A stretch of DNA of 64,000 bases from Cyanidium caldarium (lineage: Eukaryota > Rhodophyta > Bangiophyceae > Cyanidiales > Cyanidiaceae): assembly GCA_026184775.1 (NCBI GenBank), contig JANCYW010000020.1, positions 1 to 64,000 of the forward strand. The letters are read 5' to 3'. A program made the translations under genes and the position numbers. The notes beneath the pieces are model-generated. The model searched no databases. It was not told the origin of the DNA and was given only the letters and a program-made list of their open reading frames with translations. Below are positions 26,333 to 36,526 of the stretch, piece by piece. Within the stretch, counting starts at the first letter, position 1. Every line of letters begins with the position of its first letter.

Positions 26333-27790
26333 ATGAGCAGGAGGAGAGGACAGTACCGGGATCGGCCACGACGACCGGGAAGGATGATATGGTATGGTAC
26401 ACTGGGGATACTCTGGTTGTGTCTGCTGTTCTGGATCCTGGTGCTCCTCGCCGCCGTTCCGGCTCGCAGCCTGGAACGGTCGGCCTCTAGGCCGGATGTC
26501 CTCTCGCGGGACGCCGGGCGAGCGTCAGCCCTTCCGGACGATTCCGCTCCGTATGTACCTCAGCATGACGGGGAGGATCTCTCCACGTTAGAGATGGTCA
26601 TCGAGGTGTGTCGGCACGGGGCGCGCGCACCGCTGTCCACCTACCCCAACGATCCGCGGCCGTACACCCGGTGGCCGGTGGGTCCGGGCGAGCTGACGCT
26701 CTACGGGGCGCACCGACAGTACCAACTGGGGCAGCATATGCGGGCGGAGTATGGGCAGGTCATACCGCAGCGATATCAGGTGCGTGAGGTGTATATTCGC
26801 AGCAGCAACATCAACCGGGCGTTGATGTCGGCATACGCCCAAGCGGCCGGTCTGTTTGCCGCCGACGAGGCGTACACGCGCGGCGATGAACAGCGACCGG
26901 GTGGCCTGCCGGGCGGTTGGCAGGCGGTGCCCATTCACAGTGACGCCATCGAGCACGATCACGTGATGCTGCCGGCGAACGGGTGTCCGCGGTGGGAGGC
27001 CCTGCAGCGCGCCCGCCAGCAGTCGTCCGAGTGGGCGGCGCAGGAACGCGAGCACGCCGAATTTTTGGATCGACTGGGGCGCGACGTGCTGGGGTTATCG
27101 CGACCGGCCACGCTGGCGGACGCCGACAACGCCTTCGACGTGTGGCAGTGCGACGATGCCGAGGGCATCGTGCTGCCCGCCAACGTGACTGCAGCGGTGC
27201 GCCAGCAGGTGGAGCGCCTCTATCAGTGGCTGTTCATCGGCATGTATCGCGGAACGGAACAGGCGCGATTGTCCGGCGGCTCGCTGGCGCACCAGCTCCT
27301 GACGCTCTTGCAGCAACGGGCGGCCGGCCAACGATTCGAACGCTTCGCGCTCTTCTCCGGCCACGACACCACCCTCCTGGCGCTGCTGTCGGTGCTGGGC
27401 GCCCTGCCAAAGGCGTCACCGTCGTTCAACGCCACCGTCATCTTGGAGCTGCACCGACGCGACCCCGGCGACCGCTGGTACGTCACCGCGCGCTACGACT
27501 GGAAACCGCTGACGGTGCCCGGTTGCGCCCCGGAATGCCCACTGCCGCAGCTCGCCCGCATCCTCAAACCGCTGTTGGTGGACCCGCACGATGCCACCAC
27601 CTGGAACCGTCTGTGTCGCGTCCGCGGCGACTCATGGCTAGACCGCGTGGCATCGGGCGCAACCAGCGGCGGCCTGCAGCCGTTGCTGCTGCTGCTCCTG
27701 GCGGTGTTGGTGGTGCTGTTGCCACTATCATTTCTGCTGGGCAAGCGATACGCCCGCGTGCGTGCCACCCCCACCTATCAGCAGTTGTAA
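26333..27790 (+). CDS. Membrane-anchored histidine acid phosphatase (lysosomal/vacuolar type)
   Basis: A 485-aa protein from ATG 26333; an in-frame ATG at 26243 would add 30 poorly gene-like residues. The N-terminus is basic (MSRRRGQYRDRPRRPGR), followed by one hydrophobic segment (LGILWLCLLFWILVLLAAV), a signal anchor or uncleaved signal. The catalytic RHGARAP motif is present near residue 100, and the proton-donor motif is in LFSGHDTTLLALL, so the enzyme should be active. A second hydrophobic segment near the C-terminus (LLLLLLAVLVVLLPLSFLLG) is followed by a short tail ending TYQQL. This topology copies lysosomal acid phosphatase (ACP2), whose tyrosine-based tail directs it to lysosomes; YQQL fits the YxxPhi pattern. 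Location in the acidic vacuole and hydrolysis of phosphomonoesters are inferred. Divergent from DDX31. Confidence 0.82.
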   Translation: MSRRRGQYRDRPRRPGRMIWYGTLGILWLCLLFWILVLLAAVPARSLERSASRPDVLSRDAGRASALPDDSAPYVPQHDGEDLSTLEMVIEVCRHGARAPLSTYPNDPRPYTRWPVGPGELTLYGAHRQYQLGQHMRAEYGQVIPQRYQVREVYIRSSNINRALMSAYAQAAGLFAADEAYTRGDEQRPGGLPGGWQAVPIHSDAIEHDHVMLPANGCPRWEALQRARQQSSEWAAQEREHAEFLDRLGRDVLGLSRPATLADADNAFDVWQCDDAEGIVLPANVTAAVRQQVERLYQWLFIGMYRGTEQARLSGGSLAHQLLTLLQQRAAGQRFERFALFSGHDTTLLALLSVLGALPKASPSFNATVILELHRRDPGDRWYVTARYDWKPLTVPGCAPECPLPQLARILKPLLVDPHDATTWNRLCRVRGDSWLDRVASGATSGGLQPLLLLLLAVLVVLLPLSFLLGKRYARVRATPTYQQL

Positions 27791-28112
27791 CGGAACACGT
27801 TCTGGATGCGCTGTGGGAAGCGCCGAACGATCCCGACGCGACCATTCCCCCCTCGCATCGCATCGCATCGCCCAACGCGGGAAGGGAAAAAATGGCGCGC
27901 GCAGCGGCGCGCGATGGCGCAGGACACGTTTCGGTTTCCTCTGCGGGGAAGCCGTCGAGCGCCGTGCTTCCGTTGAACGGACGTTGCCTTGGCGGCTGCC
28001 GTCTCCACAGCTGGAGAGAATGCGGCAGCCCGTGCCGATGGGTGCTGGTGAGGGCGTGTGCGTGTGGGGGAGGAGTCGCTTCAGGGAGCGCTATGTAAAG
28101 AGGGGGAGTGGC
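27791..28112. other. IRE1 promoter and leader region
   Basis: This interval lies between two plus-strand genes. It contains a short gcatc repeat (about 27855-27870), the shared promoter motif at 27880-27903, and an open frame in phase with IRE1 that offers in-frame ATG codons at 28020 and 28038. No other gene is seen. Confidence 0.55.
27880..27903. promoter_or_regulatory. Shared promoter motif, copy 2 (upstream of IRE1)
   Basis: The plus strand reads GGAAGGGAAAAAA followed by TGGCGCGCGCA, identical apart from one A to the minus strand at 4916-4938. It ends 209 bp before the IRE1 ATG, a similar distance to that in the kelch promoter but in the opposite orientation relative to the gene. Both genes encode proteins of the secretory pathway, so co-regulation is a possible reading. 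Confidence 0.5.
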
Positions 28113-31100
28113 ATGAGCGGGACAGGTGTCCGCCGTCCGGTTTCGGTAAGACGCTGGTCGCTGCTGCTGCTGCTGCTGGTGGTGGTGGGCGTCTGGGCGG
28201 CGCTGTGGGTTCCGGTGCGGTGGGCAGCGGCGGCAGACTCTCGCGTATCGTGGCCGGTGGCGCTGGTGGGTGAGCACGGTGTGGTGGTGGCCGCGGAGGG
28301 GACTGAATCGGTCGGCGACGGCGGCAGTTCGGCGAGGCGCGCGCCCCTGCTGGTGACCGCGCTGGTGGACGGCACGGTGCGAGCGTTTGAAGTGCCTTCC
28401 GGGAGGCAGTTGTGGCGAGTGAACACCAACGGGACGCGGCAGTGCGACGACGGTGCTCAGGTGGTATCGCCGGGCGAAGAGGCGCGCGCAACGGCGACGG
28501 CCGCGCCCATGGAGGCACCTACCACGCCCGCGTCAGCAGCAGTGCCATCACCGAACCCGACGCCACTTGTAAGGGATGAGGGCGGTGCTCGCGCTGTGGC
28601 CGCAACGTATCCAGCGATTCCGGTGCATCGACGGGAGACGCGCGCTCTCACGGTGAGTTTGCGCGACGGCCAGGTGCTGCGACGGTTCGCGTACGACAAC
28701 GACGTGTCGCACGGGGTGTGCCAATGGGCGCCGACGCCGGCCACTGCATGCACGCCGAGCGATGCATCACCAAAGAGGCTGGCGACGGACGACGTGGGCG
28801 CCACCTCTCACCATAACTCGCCGTCGCCGCCGCGGGCCGACGAGATCCTGGTGATCACCCGCACCGACTCCGGCCTGCAGTTGATGGACCCGGTGTCTGG
28901 TGCGCGCAACTGGAACGCTCAGTACGCCGAGTACGACATGTACCTCATGGACGATGCGGAGCGCGGCCTGCAAAATACCATGCGCCGCCACGGCCAGCAG
29001 TGGGGGCCCATGGAGGGCGCCGCCGTGGCCAGCGCAAACGAACCGGCGACGGTCGTGAAAGAGGATGCAGGGCGCATCGGTGCGTACCCGGGCACCCTGC
29101 GGGCGGCACCGACCTATGAGGCGGTGCTGTCATCCGATTCGCGCAGCATTGCGGTACGCAACTGCCGCAGTGGGCGCGTGGTGTGGCGCGCGCTGCTGCC
29201 CAGTGCGGTGCTGGCGGTGAAGGGCATTGGCGATCTGGCGTTGTCGATGGAGGACCCGGGGGCGCTGGCCGATGTCGGCGGCAGTCAGGCGCTGTTGCCG
29301 GCGGGCGCGGACGCCGCCGTGCCGGCAACGCTGTCGGGCGCTGCGGCCGGGATGCGCGGCGCATCGGTACCCTCGGTCGCCGAGGAGGTGTGCGTGCCCG
29401 GCTCCAGCGATCTGTATGACGTGCTGCAGCCGCAACGCCGCGGCAATGCCTACACGCCGCTGTCGGGCAGGACGCCGGACAGCGCCCCAGTGGAGGGCAG
29501 CGGCCTGCTGTTGCTGGCGCTGTTTCTGCTGGCGCTGGGCGCTGCCGCCGCCGGATTCGTGCTGTGGACCATGCATCGCTTCCGCCCCAACATACGATAT
29601 TGGCCGGGGCGGATCGCCACGGCCGATACGTCGCTACGGGCGCGCGACACCCATACACAGTCGATGGACGCGGCGGTGGCGACGGAGACGGAATTGAGCC
29701 GTGAGACGGCCGTCAAACGCAAACACCGCAAGAAGGGGCGCCTCAAGGCGGTCGCAGACGCCACCGCCCCCGCACCGTTGTCGCCCAGTCTGCAACTCGG
29801 TGTCGGCGCCGACGCCGATGTACCACCTGGCTACACCCGCATCGGCCGTCTGCTGCTCTCCAGCGTTATTCTGGGGTTGGGCAGCCACGGCACCACGGTG
29901 TTCGAGGGCCTGCTGCTGCCCGGCCGGCGGCGCGTGGCCATCAAGCGGCTGTTGCGCAGCTTTTACAAAATCGCGCGCCGGGAGATTGGCGTGCTCATCG
30001 AGCTGGACGAGTCGTGTCAGCACATCCTGCGTTACTACGCCATGGAGGAGGGCGGTGAGTTCATCTACGTGGCGCTGGAGCTGTGCGATGGCTCGCTGGA
30101 GGACCGTGTTCAGCGCCGCCTTCCGCCCAGCACCGTCTGCCCGCCGTACCGCAATATGGACGCGGCGCTCGTCGCCGCCGTGTCCGTTGAACGGGCGGTG
30201 GATGGGATCGCCGACGATCCGCGCCAGCATCATGACCATGTCGCTGCCGACGCGGCGCGCCCCTGTGGACCGCCGCGTACCACCGTGCGTGCGCTGCACG
30301 GTCTGTTGCTGGGCCTGACCGAGCTGCACGACCACGGCATCGTGCATCGCGACCTGAAACCGGCCAATGTGTTGTTGGCGCTGGGCACCGACGACGTGGT
30401 GAAGATCGGCGATGTGGGGTTGGCCAAGCGCCTCGACCGCGGGCGCGACTCGTTCACCGCGCACGACACCATGGCCGGCACGGTGGGTTGGCGGCCGCCC
30501 GAGGTGCTGCGACACTCGGGTCAGTCGCGCGTTGGCGTACCGGATGCGACGACCGCGGCATCGTCATCCTCCTCCTCGTCGGGGGTGCCGGCCGCCGATA
30601 TGCCCCCGGACGCGGAACCGCCCAGCCGTCTCACCAAAGCCATCGACGTGTTCAGTGCTGGCTGTGTGGCCTTCTACTTGCTCACCGGCGGGCTGCACCC
30701 GTTCGGCCAGCTGTTGTTCGAGCGCGATGCCAACATCCTGTCCGGCACCGTCGACGTCGGGGCGTTGCGCTCCTGGCCTGAGGCGTACGACTGGGTCATG
30801 AGCATGCTGCAGCACGCACCGGAGCGCCGCCCGCCGGTGGCGTACCTGCTGGCGCACCCGTTTTTCTGGAGCCGCGCCAAGCGACTGCAGTTTCTGACCG
30901 ACGTGAGCGATGTCATCTTCGAGGGCGTCGGCTATCGGCATCTGCGCGGTGAACTGGACCGCGACGCCAACACGCTCATCCTGGGCAGCAACCACAACTG
31001 GACGCTGTTTATCGACACGTGTGTGTTGTTGAGTTTGCGCGGCCGCAGTTATAGCGGCTCGAGCGTGATGGATCTGTTGCGGTTGATGCGCAACAAGCGC

Positions 31101-32108
31101 GTGCACTTTCGGGAGCAGAGCGAGGAGGTGCGGCGCGTGTTGGGTACGTTGCCGGTGGAGGACGAGCAGGGGATGGACGGGGAGGTGGTGATGAAGCGTG
31201 TCGAAAGCGCTTTCGGGGAGCACGTGTTCACCGAGGCGATGCCGGGGCGCCCGGTTCGCTCGCACGACCTGTACTCGTATTTCGCGGAGCGATTCCCGAA
31301 CCTATTTATGTACGTGTATGCGTTTGTGATACGCACCGGACTGGCGGGCGACCCGCACTTTGCGCGGTACGGACTGCAGGAGGCGCTGGCATTCCACCAA
31401 CAATGGCGACAGGCGCGAGGCGGTGGCGGCGAGGAGGCGGCGTTGTTTTCGGCGCCGTGGTATCCGCGCAGCGGTGGCGGTGGCGGTGGTGGTGGTGGCG
31501 GCGAGTCGTGGCTGTCAGCGGAATGGGCGACGCCGGGAAATGTCGCCAAGGCGAATTCGCCGGCAGCGTTGGCGGCTTCCTTATCGACATTGTCGGCGAC
31601 GTCGCAGGCTTCGGCGCTCGGCGGCAATCATGCAAGTCGCGGCAGTGGCGCCCACGGTGGTGATGGCGGCGCACTTCATGAATCGCATCCGCTATGGCTA
31701 TCGTCCTCGACGACGACATGCTCCTCGTCGCCGTCGCCGCGAGCCGCGGACCTCTCGGTATCGACCGGCGGTTTCGTGCCCGTCCACCACCGACGCTCGC
31801 CCCGACGCCGCGAGCCCGAACGCGGATGGGATGACGGGAAGGAGGCGGTGGAGGCGACGGCCAGCACTTCGTCGCCAGCGCGACACGTCTATTCCGCCGA
31901 GCAGTTTCGAGCGTTGCGCGGCCGTGGCACCGCCGACGTCGCCGACCCGCGCGGACCGTTCCTCAGCTGCTCCCTGCCCCTGAGCCTCCTGGCGCATCCG
32001 TCACCCGTATGGGAGTTGCCGCGGAGGACGGCCGTCGGGAATGCGGACGCAGCTGGGATGTTCTCCCCAGGCACACCTCCGTCCGCCTCCATGACGCACC
32101 GAACCTAA
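28113..32108 (+). CDS. IRE1: IRE1, ER stress sensor kinase/endoribonuclease
   Basis: A 1331-aa protein from ATG 28113, which puts a signal peptide at the N-terminus (WSLLLLLLVVVGVWAALW). The lumenal domain has PQQ-like strands such as LVTALVDGTVRAFEVPSGRQ. A transmembrane helix lies near residues 465-490 (LLLLALFLLALGAAAAGFVL). The kinase begins near 585 (LGLGSHGTTVFEG, VAIKRLL) with IVHRDLKPANVLL and a DVG in place of DFG (IGDVGLAKRL), then GWRPPEVL. The KEN RNase domain follows (HPFFWSRAKRLQFLTDVSD to RFPNLFMYVYAFV). Its catalytic residues (Tyr in SYSGSS, Asn in RNK, His in VHF) align with human Tyr892, Asn906 and His910. The family cuts a transcription-factor mRNA in the unfolded protein response. 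Two kinase-loop inserts, an insert inside KEN, and a Gly-rich C-terminal extension of about 250 residues are unusual. Confidence 0.9.
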   Translation: MSGTGVRRPVSVRRWSLLLLLLVVVGVWAALWVPVRWAAAADSRVSWPVALVGEHGVVVAAEGTESVGDGGSSARRAPLLVTALVDGTVRAFEVPSGRQLWRVNTNGTRQCDDGAQVVSPGEEARATATAAPMEAPTTPASAAVPSPNPTPLVRDEGGARAVAATYPAIPVHRRETRALTVSLRDGQVLRRFAYDNDVSHGVCQWAPTPATACTPSDASPKRLATDDVGATSHHNSPSPPRADEILVITRTDSGLQLMDPVSGARNWNAQYAEYDMYLMDDAERGLQNTMRRHGQQWGPMEGAAVASANEPATVVKEDAGRIGAYPGTLRAAPTYEAVLSSDSRSIAVRNCRSGRVVWRALLPSAVLAVKGIGDLALSMEDPGALADVGGSQALLPAGADAAVPATLSGAAAGMRGASVPSVAEEVCVPGSSDLYDVLQPQRRGNAYTPLSGRTPDSAPVEGSGLLLLALFLLALGAAAAGFVLWTMHRFRPNIRYWPGRIATADTSLRARDTHTQSMDAAVATETELSRETAVKRKHRKKGRLKAVADATAPAPLSPSLQLGVGADADVPPGYTRIGRLLLSSVILGLGSHGTTVFEGLLLPGRRRVAIKRLLRSFYKIARREIGVLIELDESCQHILRYYAMEEGGEFIYVALELCDGSLEDRVQRRLPPSTVCPPYRNMDAALVAAVSVERAVDGIADDPRQHHDHVAADAARPCGPPRTTVRALHGLLLGLTELHDHGIVHRDLKPANVLLALGTDDVVKIGDVGLAKRLDRGRDSFTAHDTMAGTVGWRPPEVLRHSGQSRVGVPDATTAASSSSSSSGVPAADMPPDAEPPSRLTKAIDVFSAGCVAFYLLTGGLHPFGQLLFERDANILSGTVDVGALRSWPEAYDWVMSMLQHAPERRPPVAYLLAHPFFWSRAKRLQFLTDVSDVIFEGVGYRHLRGELDRDANTLILGSNHNWTLFIDTCVLLSLRGRSYSGSSVMDLLRLMRNKRVHFREQSEEVRRVLGTLPVEDEQGMDGEVVMKRVESAFGEHVFTEAMPGRPVRSHDLYSYFAERFPNLFMYVYAFVIRTGLAGDPHFARYGLQEALAFHQQWRQARGGGGEEAALFSAPWYPRSGGGGGGGGGGESWLSAEWATPGNVAKANSPAALAASLSTLSATSQASALGGNHASRGSGAHGGDGGALHESHPLWLSSSTTTCSSSPSPRAADLSVSTGGFVPVHHRRSPRRREPERGWDDGKEAVEATASTSSPARHVYSAEQFRALRGRGTADVADPRGPFLSCSLPLSLLAHPSPVWELPRRTAVGNADAAGMFSPGTPPSASMTHRT

Positions 32109-32331
32109 ACGCGCTCCCTAACGGAATCGCATCGGCTGGTGCGTGCGGATTCCCCGTGTGGTGCACGCACGCACGCACGCACGCGTCGCCCGCGAAATTC
32201 CTCGCCAGCGCATTTCGGTCGCGCGGTCGGTTTCGTCCGGCGCTCCGGTGCACCTCGCCGCTGGAACGATTCGTCCCGTCCGCCTCTCTCATTCTCACTG
32301 GCACTCCTCTCATCTCTCACACTCCACCTTG

Positions 32332-33912
32332 ATGAATGACTCCTCACTATCTCTCTCGGCATCCTCTTCTCATTCCTCCTCTTCTTCTCTACTGGATGAC
32401 ACCGACGCTCTGGGCGACGGGCCGTTTGCCGCAGCGACCGCTGCGGCCTGCTCCTCCAAGACCGAGGTGCCGTCGGTTGCGGTGAGTGGACTGGCGTTTG
32501 CCGCCGGCGCCAACTACTACCTAGAGCAACACCCGGCCGGCGCTGTCTTGTCTCCTCCACCTGCTCGGGTGGACTGGGAGGACGTGTTCGGCGCACACCT
32601 GCGCCAGGTGTTCGATCCCGCCGCCTGTGTCGGGCGACGCGGGCGACCGCGCGGTCGTCGACCGGCCGCGCGCCTGTCGGACTCGCTGGTACCGTTACTG
32701 GGTGCGGCGCACTCGTTGTTTGTAGAGAACCGTTTGGACGAGGCCATCGCGCAGTGTCATCAGATGGTGCAGCTGGACCCGAAGGCGGTCGCGGCGTACA
32801 AGACGCTCAGCCTCATCCACGCCACCCGCGGCGAACTGTCCACCGCGTTGGATTACGGCCTGATCGCGGCGCATCTACACCCGCACGACAACGAGTGGTG
32901 GAAGCATCTGGGGTATCAGAGTGTGCGGCTGGGCAAACCGCGCCAGGCGATCTACTGTTTCGCAGAAGCGTTGCGGGCGGCGCGCGGCACCGACCGCGAG
33001 GCGTACCGCCAGCGGGCGCATCTGTATGCGCTAGCGGGAGATGACGGCCGGGCGGTGACACATTTGGATAGGGTGTTGCGGCACGCGCCCGATGATGAGG
33101 CGTCGGCGGTGCTGCGAGCGCAGTGTCTGATGCGCCGCGGACAGGTGCCGGAGGCGGAGACGTCGTTGCGACAGTGGTTGGAGCAACAGAAAGGCGTGGG
33201 GAAGGGAGAGATGGACAAGCGACGACGACGACGACAACGACAAAAGCTGGTGAATGGGGGTGCGTCGTCGTCGTCGTCGTCCACCCCTACCAACCCGCAT
33301 CCACAGCCGTTGTTACCGCATGTGCGGGCGTACGAGACGTTGTGCGACGCGTTGTTGGCGCAGGGCAAGCACGCACAGGTGATCGCGCTGCTGACGCCGC
33401 TGAAGTGGATTCTGTGTCGCTATCGAGCGCGACAGCGACAACAACAGCAACAACCAGCGACACCCAGGGCGCATCTCACCCCTATGGACGACTTGCCGCT
33501 GCGGTTGCAAACGCGATTGGTGCTGGCGCAGCGAGCGCTCGGCGATCAGCGCGATGCCACCGCGGTATTGCGACTGCTGGCGGATGAGGCGCGCGTACCG
33601 TTGCGCGCCTTTCACGACGTGCTGTACGCGATGTTGCGCGGGATCGTGTCGGTGAATACGGCCCGCGAGGGCGATGCCACCGGGGACGGGGAGGAGCGGC
33701 GACTTGTTTTTCATATCGCCCGACGATTGCTGACGCTACCGCCATATCACCAGGACGGGCTGGTGCGGCGCGCGGTGCAATTGGAACAGGAACAGTCGCC
33801 CGCACCGGATGGCACCCGCGGCCGGCGACCGTTGAAAGCCGCGGCCACGATAGGCGGGCGGAAGCGAGCGCGGACCGGCGCATCCGCAACCGCCAACGGC
33901 ATCCGCGAGTGA
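32332..33912 (+). CDS. GTF3C3: TFIIIC TPR subunit, GTF3C3/Tfc4-like
   Basis: A 526-aa protein from the ATG at 32332. After a Ser-rich leader and a basic segment (GRRGRPRGRRPAARL) come tetratricopeptide repeats from about residue 120 to 290. The stretch HSLFVENRLDEAIAQCHQMV followed by DYGLIAAHLHPHDNEWWKHL and QAIYCFAEAL closely follows human GTF3C3 (FELIAAHLNPSDTEEWVRLA...QAIFCYTKAL) and yeast Tfc4. This subunit bridges DNA-bound TFIIIC to TFIIIB in RNA polymerase III initiation. The protein is short compared with 880-1025 aa in other species, mainly because the C-terminal repeats are reduced. A low-complexity Lys/Arg and Ser linker lies near 310, encoded partly by (cga)n and (cgt)n. It converges on RNR1 with a 61-bp gap, and another Pol III gene (RPC11) lies 3 kb away. 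Confidence 0.7.
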   Translation: MNDSSLSLSASSSHSSSSSLLDDTDALGDGPFAAATAAACSSKTEVPSVAVSGLAFAAGANYYLEQHPAGAVLSPPPARVDWEDVFGAHLRQVFDPAACVGRRGRPRGRRPAARLSDSLVPLLGAAHSLFVENRLDEAIAQCHQMVQLDPKAVAAYKTLSLIHATRGELSTALDYGLIAAHLHPHDNEWWKHLGYQSVRLGKPRQAIYCFAEALRAARGTDREAYRQRAHLYALAGDDGRAVTHLDRVLRHAPDDEASAVLRAQCLMRRGQVPEAETSLRQWLEQQKGVGKGEMDKRRRRRQRQKLVNGGASSSSSSTPTNPHPQPLLPHVRAYETLCDALLAQGKHAQVIALLTPLKWILCRYRARQRQQQQQPATPRAHLTPMDDLPLRLQTRLVLAQRALGDQRDATAVLRLLADEARVPLRAFHDVLYAMLRGIVSVNTAREGDATGDGEERRLVFHIARRLLTLPPYHQDGLVRRAVQLEQEQSPAPDGTRGRRPLKAAATIGGRKRARTGASATANGIRE

Positions 33913-33973
33913 CGCGACGACGTCACTGCTCAACCACCTCACGCCATCGAATCTGCTCTCTTTACGCGCTCCT

Positions 33974-36526
33974 TCAACTACCGCAGGCGAGACACTCGTC
34001 CTTATTGTCCAGCGAGCATGCCATGGCGGCGTAGCTCTCGGCGGCGGCGGTGCGCGGCGTGACCACCACGGTGGGCGTGCTGGCGGTGCTGGACGCGTCG
34101 TCGGTCGCCGCACCGTCCTCTGCCTCCGCCCGCTCTCCACTCCCTTTCCACGACGACGACGGCGGCGGCGGCGGCGGCGGCTCGGTGTGGACGCGCCCGT
34201 TCGCTCGCCGCGCGACATTCTCCTCTTTCAGCGCCCGCTGGTCCAGCGTAAACTTGATGGCATCCGCCGCCGGCCGCGTGCGCAGATAATACATGCCGGT
34301 CTTCAGTCCGATGCGCCAACCGTGAAAGTGCATGGAGCTGAGTTTGCCAATGTTCGGGCTGGCGATATGCACGTTCAGCGATTGGCTCTGATCGATGTAG
34401 GCGCCGCGGTCGGCGGCCATATCCAACAGGCGCCGCTGGCTGATCTCCCACACCGTCTTGTACAGGTCGCGCACCTCGGGCGGTATCTCCTGTACCTGCT
34501 GCACCGAGCCGTTGTGCGCGATGATCTGGTTTTTGACGCGGGCGTTCCACAGGCCCAGCTCCTGCAGGTCGCGCACCAGGTGCTGGTTCACCACGGTGAA
34601 CTCGCCGGCCAGCACCCGCCGCGTGTACAGGTTGGAGGTGTACGGCTCGAAGCACTCGTTGTTGCCGAGTATCTGCGAGGTGGAGGCGGTGGGCATCGGC
34701 GCCAACAGCAGCGAATTGCGCAGGCCGTGCTGCTGAATGCGCGCTTTCAGCGATGCCCAGTCCCAGCGACCGCTGTCGGGCGCGACGCCCCACAGGTCGA
34801 ACTGCAGCAGGCCCTTGGAGGCGGGACTGCCGGCGAACGTCTCGTAGGCGCCGTCGCGCTCCGCCAGCTCCACCGACGCCGACAGCGCGTGGTAGTAGAT
34901 GGTCTCGAACAGGTCCACGTTCAGTTGGCGCGCGGCATCGCTCTCGAACGGCATGCGCATCAGGATGAACGCGTCCGCCAGTCCCTGCACCCCGATGCCG
35001 ATGGGGCGGTGTCGCCGGTTGGAGTGCCGCGCCTCCGGCACCGGATAATAGTTCAGGTTGATGATCTTGTTCAGGTTGCGGGTGACCACGCGGGTCACGC
35101 GTCCCAGCTCCTCAAAGTCGTAGCTGGGTGGCGTGCCGGCGGCGCGGTTGCCCGGCACTACGAACCGGTTCAGCGCGATGCTGGCCAGGTTGCACACGGC
35201 CACCTCGTCGGGCGAGGTGTACTCCACGATCTCGGTGCACAGGTTCGAGGAGCGAATGGTGCCCAGATTCTGCTGGTTGCTCTTGCGGTTGCAGGCGTCC
35301 TTGTAGAGCATGTACGGTACGCCGGTCTCGATCTGCGCCTCCAGGATGGCGAACCACAGTTTGCGCGCCGGGAACGTGTCGCGCGCCCGCCCCTCCGCCT
35401 CGTACCGCTCGTACAGCGCCTCGAATTGGTCGCCCCAGACGTCAGCCAGCCCGGGCGCCTCGTTCGGGCAGAAGAGCGACCAGGGCGCGTTGGCCTCGAC
35501 GCGCCGCATGAACAGATCCGGCGTCCACAGCGCGTAGAAGAGGTCACGGGCGCGCGCCTCCTCCTTGCCGTGGTTCTTGCGCAGATCCAGAAACTCGAAA
35601 ATGTCCGCATGCCACGGCTCCAGGTAGATGGCGAACGCGCCCTTGCGCTTGCCGCCGCCCTGGTCCACATAGCGCGCGGTGTCGTTGAACACCCGCAGCA
35701 TCGGCAGAATGCCGTTGCTGGTGCCATTCGTGCCCCGGATGTACGACTTGGTGGCGCGGATGTTATGAATGGCCAACCCGATGCCGCCGGCGCTCTTGCT
35801 GATCACCGCGCAGCGCTTGAGGGTGTCGTAGATGCCCTCGATGGAGTCTTCGGTCATGGTCAGCAGGAAACACGAGCTCAGCTGCGGGCGCGGCGTGCCC
35901 GCGTTGAACAGCGTCGGGCTGGCGTGTGTAAAGTACTTGCGACTGAGATAGTCGTACGTCTCCAACGCCGCCTCGATGTCGTGCATGTGGATGCCGATCG
36001 CCACCCGCATCAGCATCTGCTGCGGCCGCTCCACCACTTTGCCGTCGATACGCAACAGATACGAACGCTCTAGCGTTTTGAAACCAAAATAGTCGTACGA
36101 AAAGTCGCGGTCGTAAATGATGGCGCCGTCGAGTTGCTCGGCGTGCGCCCGCACCACCTCGATCGCCTCCTCGGACACCAACGGCGCCGGCTGGCCGGTC
36201 TTGGGCGACCGATAAGCGTGCAGCCGCTCCATCACCGCACTGAACAGCTTCTCGGTGTTCTTGTGCAGGTTGCTCACCGCTATGCGCGCCGCCAACACCG
36301 AGTAGTCGTGGTGGCGCGTGCTCATATACGCCGCAGTCTCCGCCGCCAGCTCATCCAACTCGTAGGTGTGCACCCCGTCGTACACGCCCGCACAAACCTT
36401 CTGGGCCACCTCGGTCACGTCCACCAGCGGGTCCAATTCGTACGCCAGCTTCTTGATGCGAGCGGTGATCTTGTCAAACTTAACCGGCTGCCGCCGCCCG
36501 TCGCGTTTCACCACCGTGCGCTCCAT
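33974..36526 (-). CDS. RNR1: Ribonucleoside-diphosphate reductase large subunit (class Ia)
   Basis: An 850-aa protein starting at ATG 36526 ([20 protein letters not shown]), the normal start of eukaryotic R1. The frame is open upstream by chance. Residues 1-90 form the ATP cone that senses ATP/dATP. The active site is intact: SSCFLL with the first redox Cys, [11 protein letters not shown] with the Asn, radical Cys and Glu, and the loop-2 region of specificity control ([11 protein letters not shown]). The C-terminus ends DECLACGS, the CxxC tail that is reduced by thioredoxin or glutaredoxin and re-reduces the active site. The enzyme makes deoxyribonucleotides together with an R2 subunit not found here. 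A Ser/Pro-rich, poly-Pro spacer precedes the tail. It is divergent from RPC11 and convergent with the TFIIIC gene. Confidence 0.97.
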   Translation of the reverse strand: MERTVVKRDGRRQPVKFDKITARIKKLAYELDPLVDVTEVAQKVCAGVYDGVHTYELDELAAETAAYMSTRHHDYSVLAARIAVSNLHKNTEKLFSAVMERLHAYRSPKTGQPAPLVSEEAIEVVRAHAEQLDGAIIYDRDFSYDYFGFKTLERSYLLRIDGKVVERPQQMLMRVAIGIHMHDIEAALETYDYLSRKYFTHASPTLFNAGTPRPQLSSCFLLTMTEDSIEGIYDTLKRCAVISKSAGGIGLAIHNIRATKSYIRGTNGTSNGILPMLRVFNDTARYVDQGGGKRKGAFAIYLEPWHADIFEFLDLRKNHGKEEARARDLFYALWTPDLFMRRVEANAPWSLFCPNEAPGLADVWGDQFEALYERYEAEGRARDTFPARKLWFAILEAQIETGVPYMLYKDACNRKSNQQNLGTIRSSNLCTEIVEYTSPDEVAVCNLASIALNRFVVPGNRAAGTPPSYDFEELGRVTRVVTRNLNKIINLNYYPVPEARHSNRRHRPIGIGVQGLADAFILMRMPFESDAARQLNVDLFETIYYHALSASVELAERDGAYETFAGSPASKGLLQFDLWGVAPDSGRWDWASLKARIQQHGLRNSLLLAPMPTASTSQILGNNECFEPYTSNLYTRRVLAGEFTVVNQHLVRDLQELGLWNARVKNQIIAHNGSVQQVQEIPPEVRDLYKTVWEISQRRLLDMAADRGAYIDQSQSLNVHIASPNIGKLSSMHFHGWRIGLKTGMYYLRTRPAADAIKFTLDQRALKEENVARRANGRVHTEPPPPPPPSSSWKGSGERAEAEDGAATDDASSTASTPTVVVTPRTAAAESYAAMACSLDNKDECLACGS

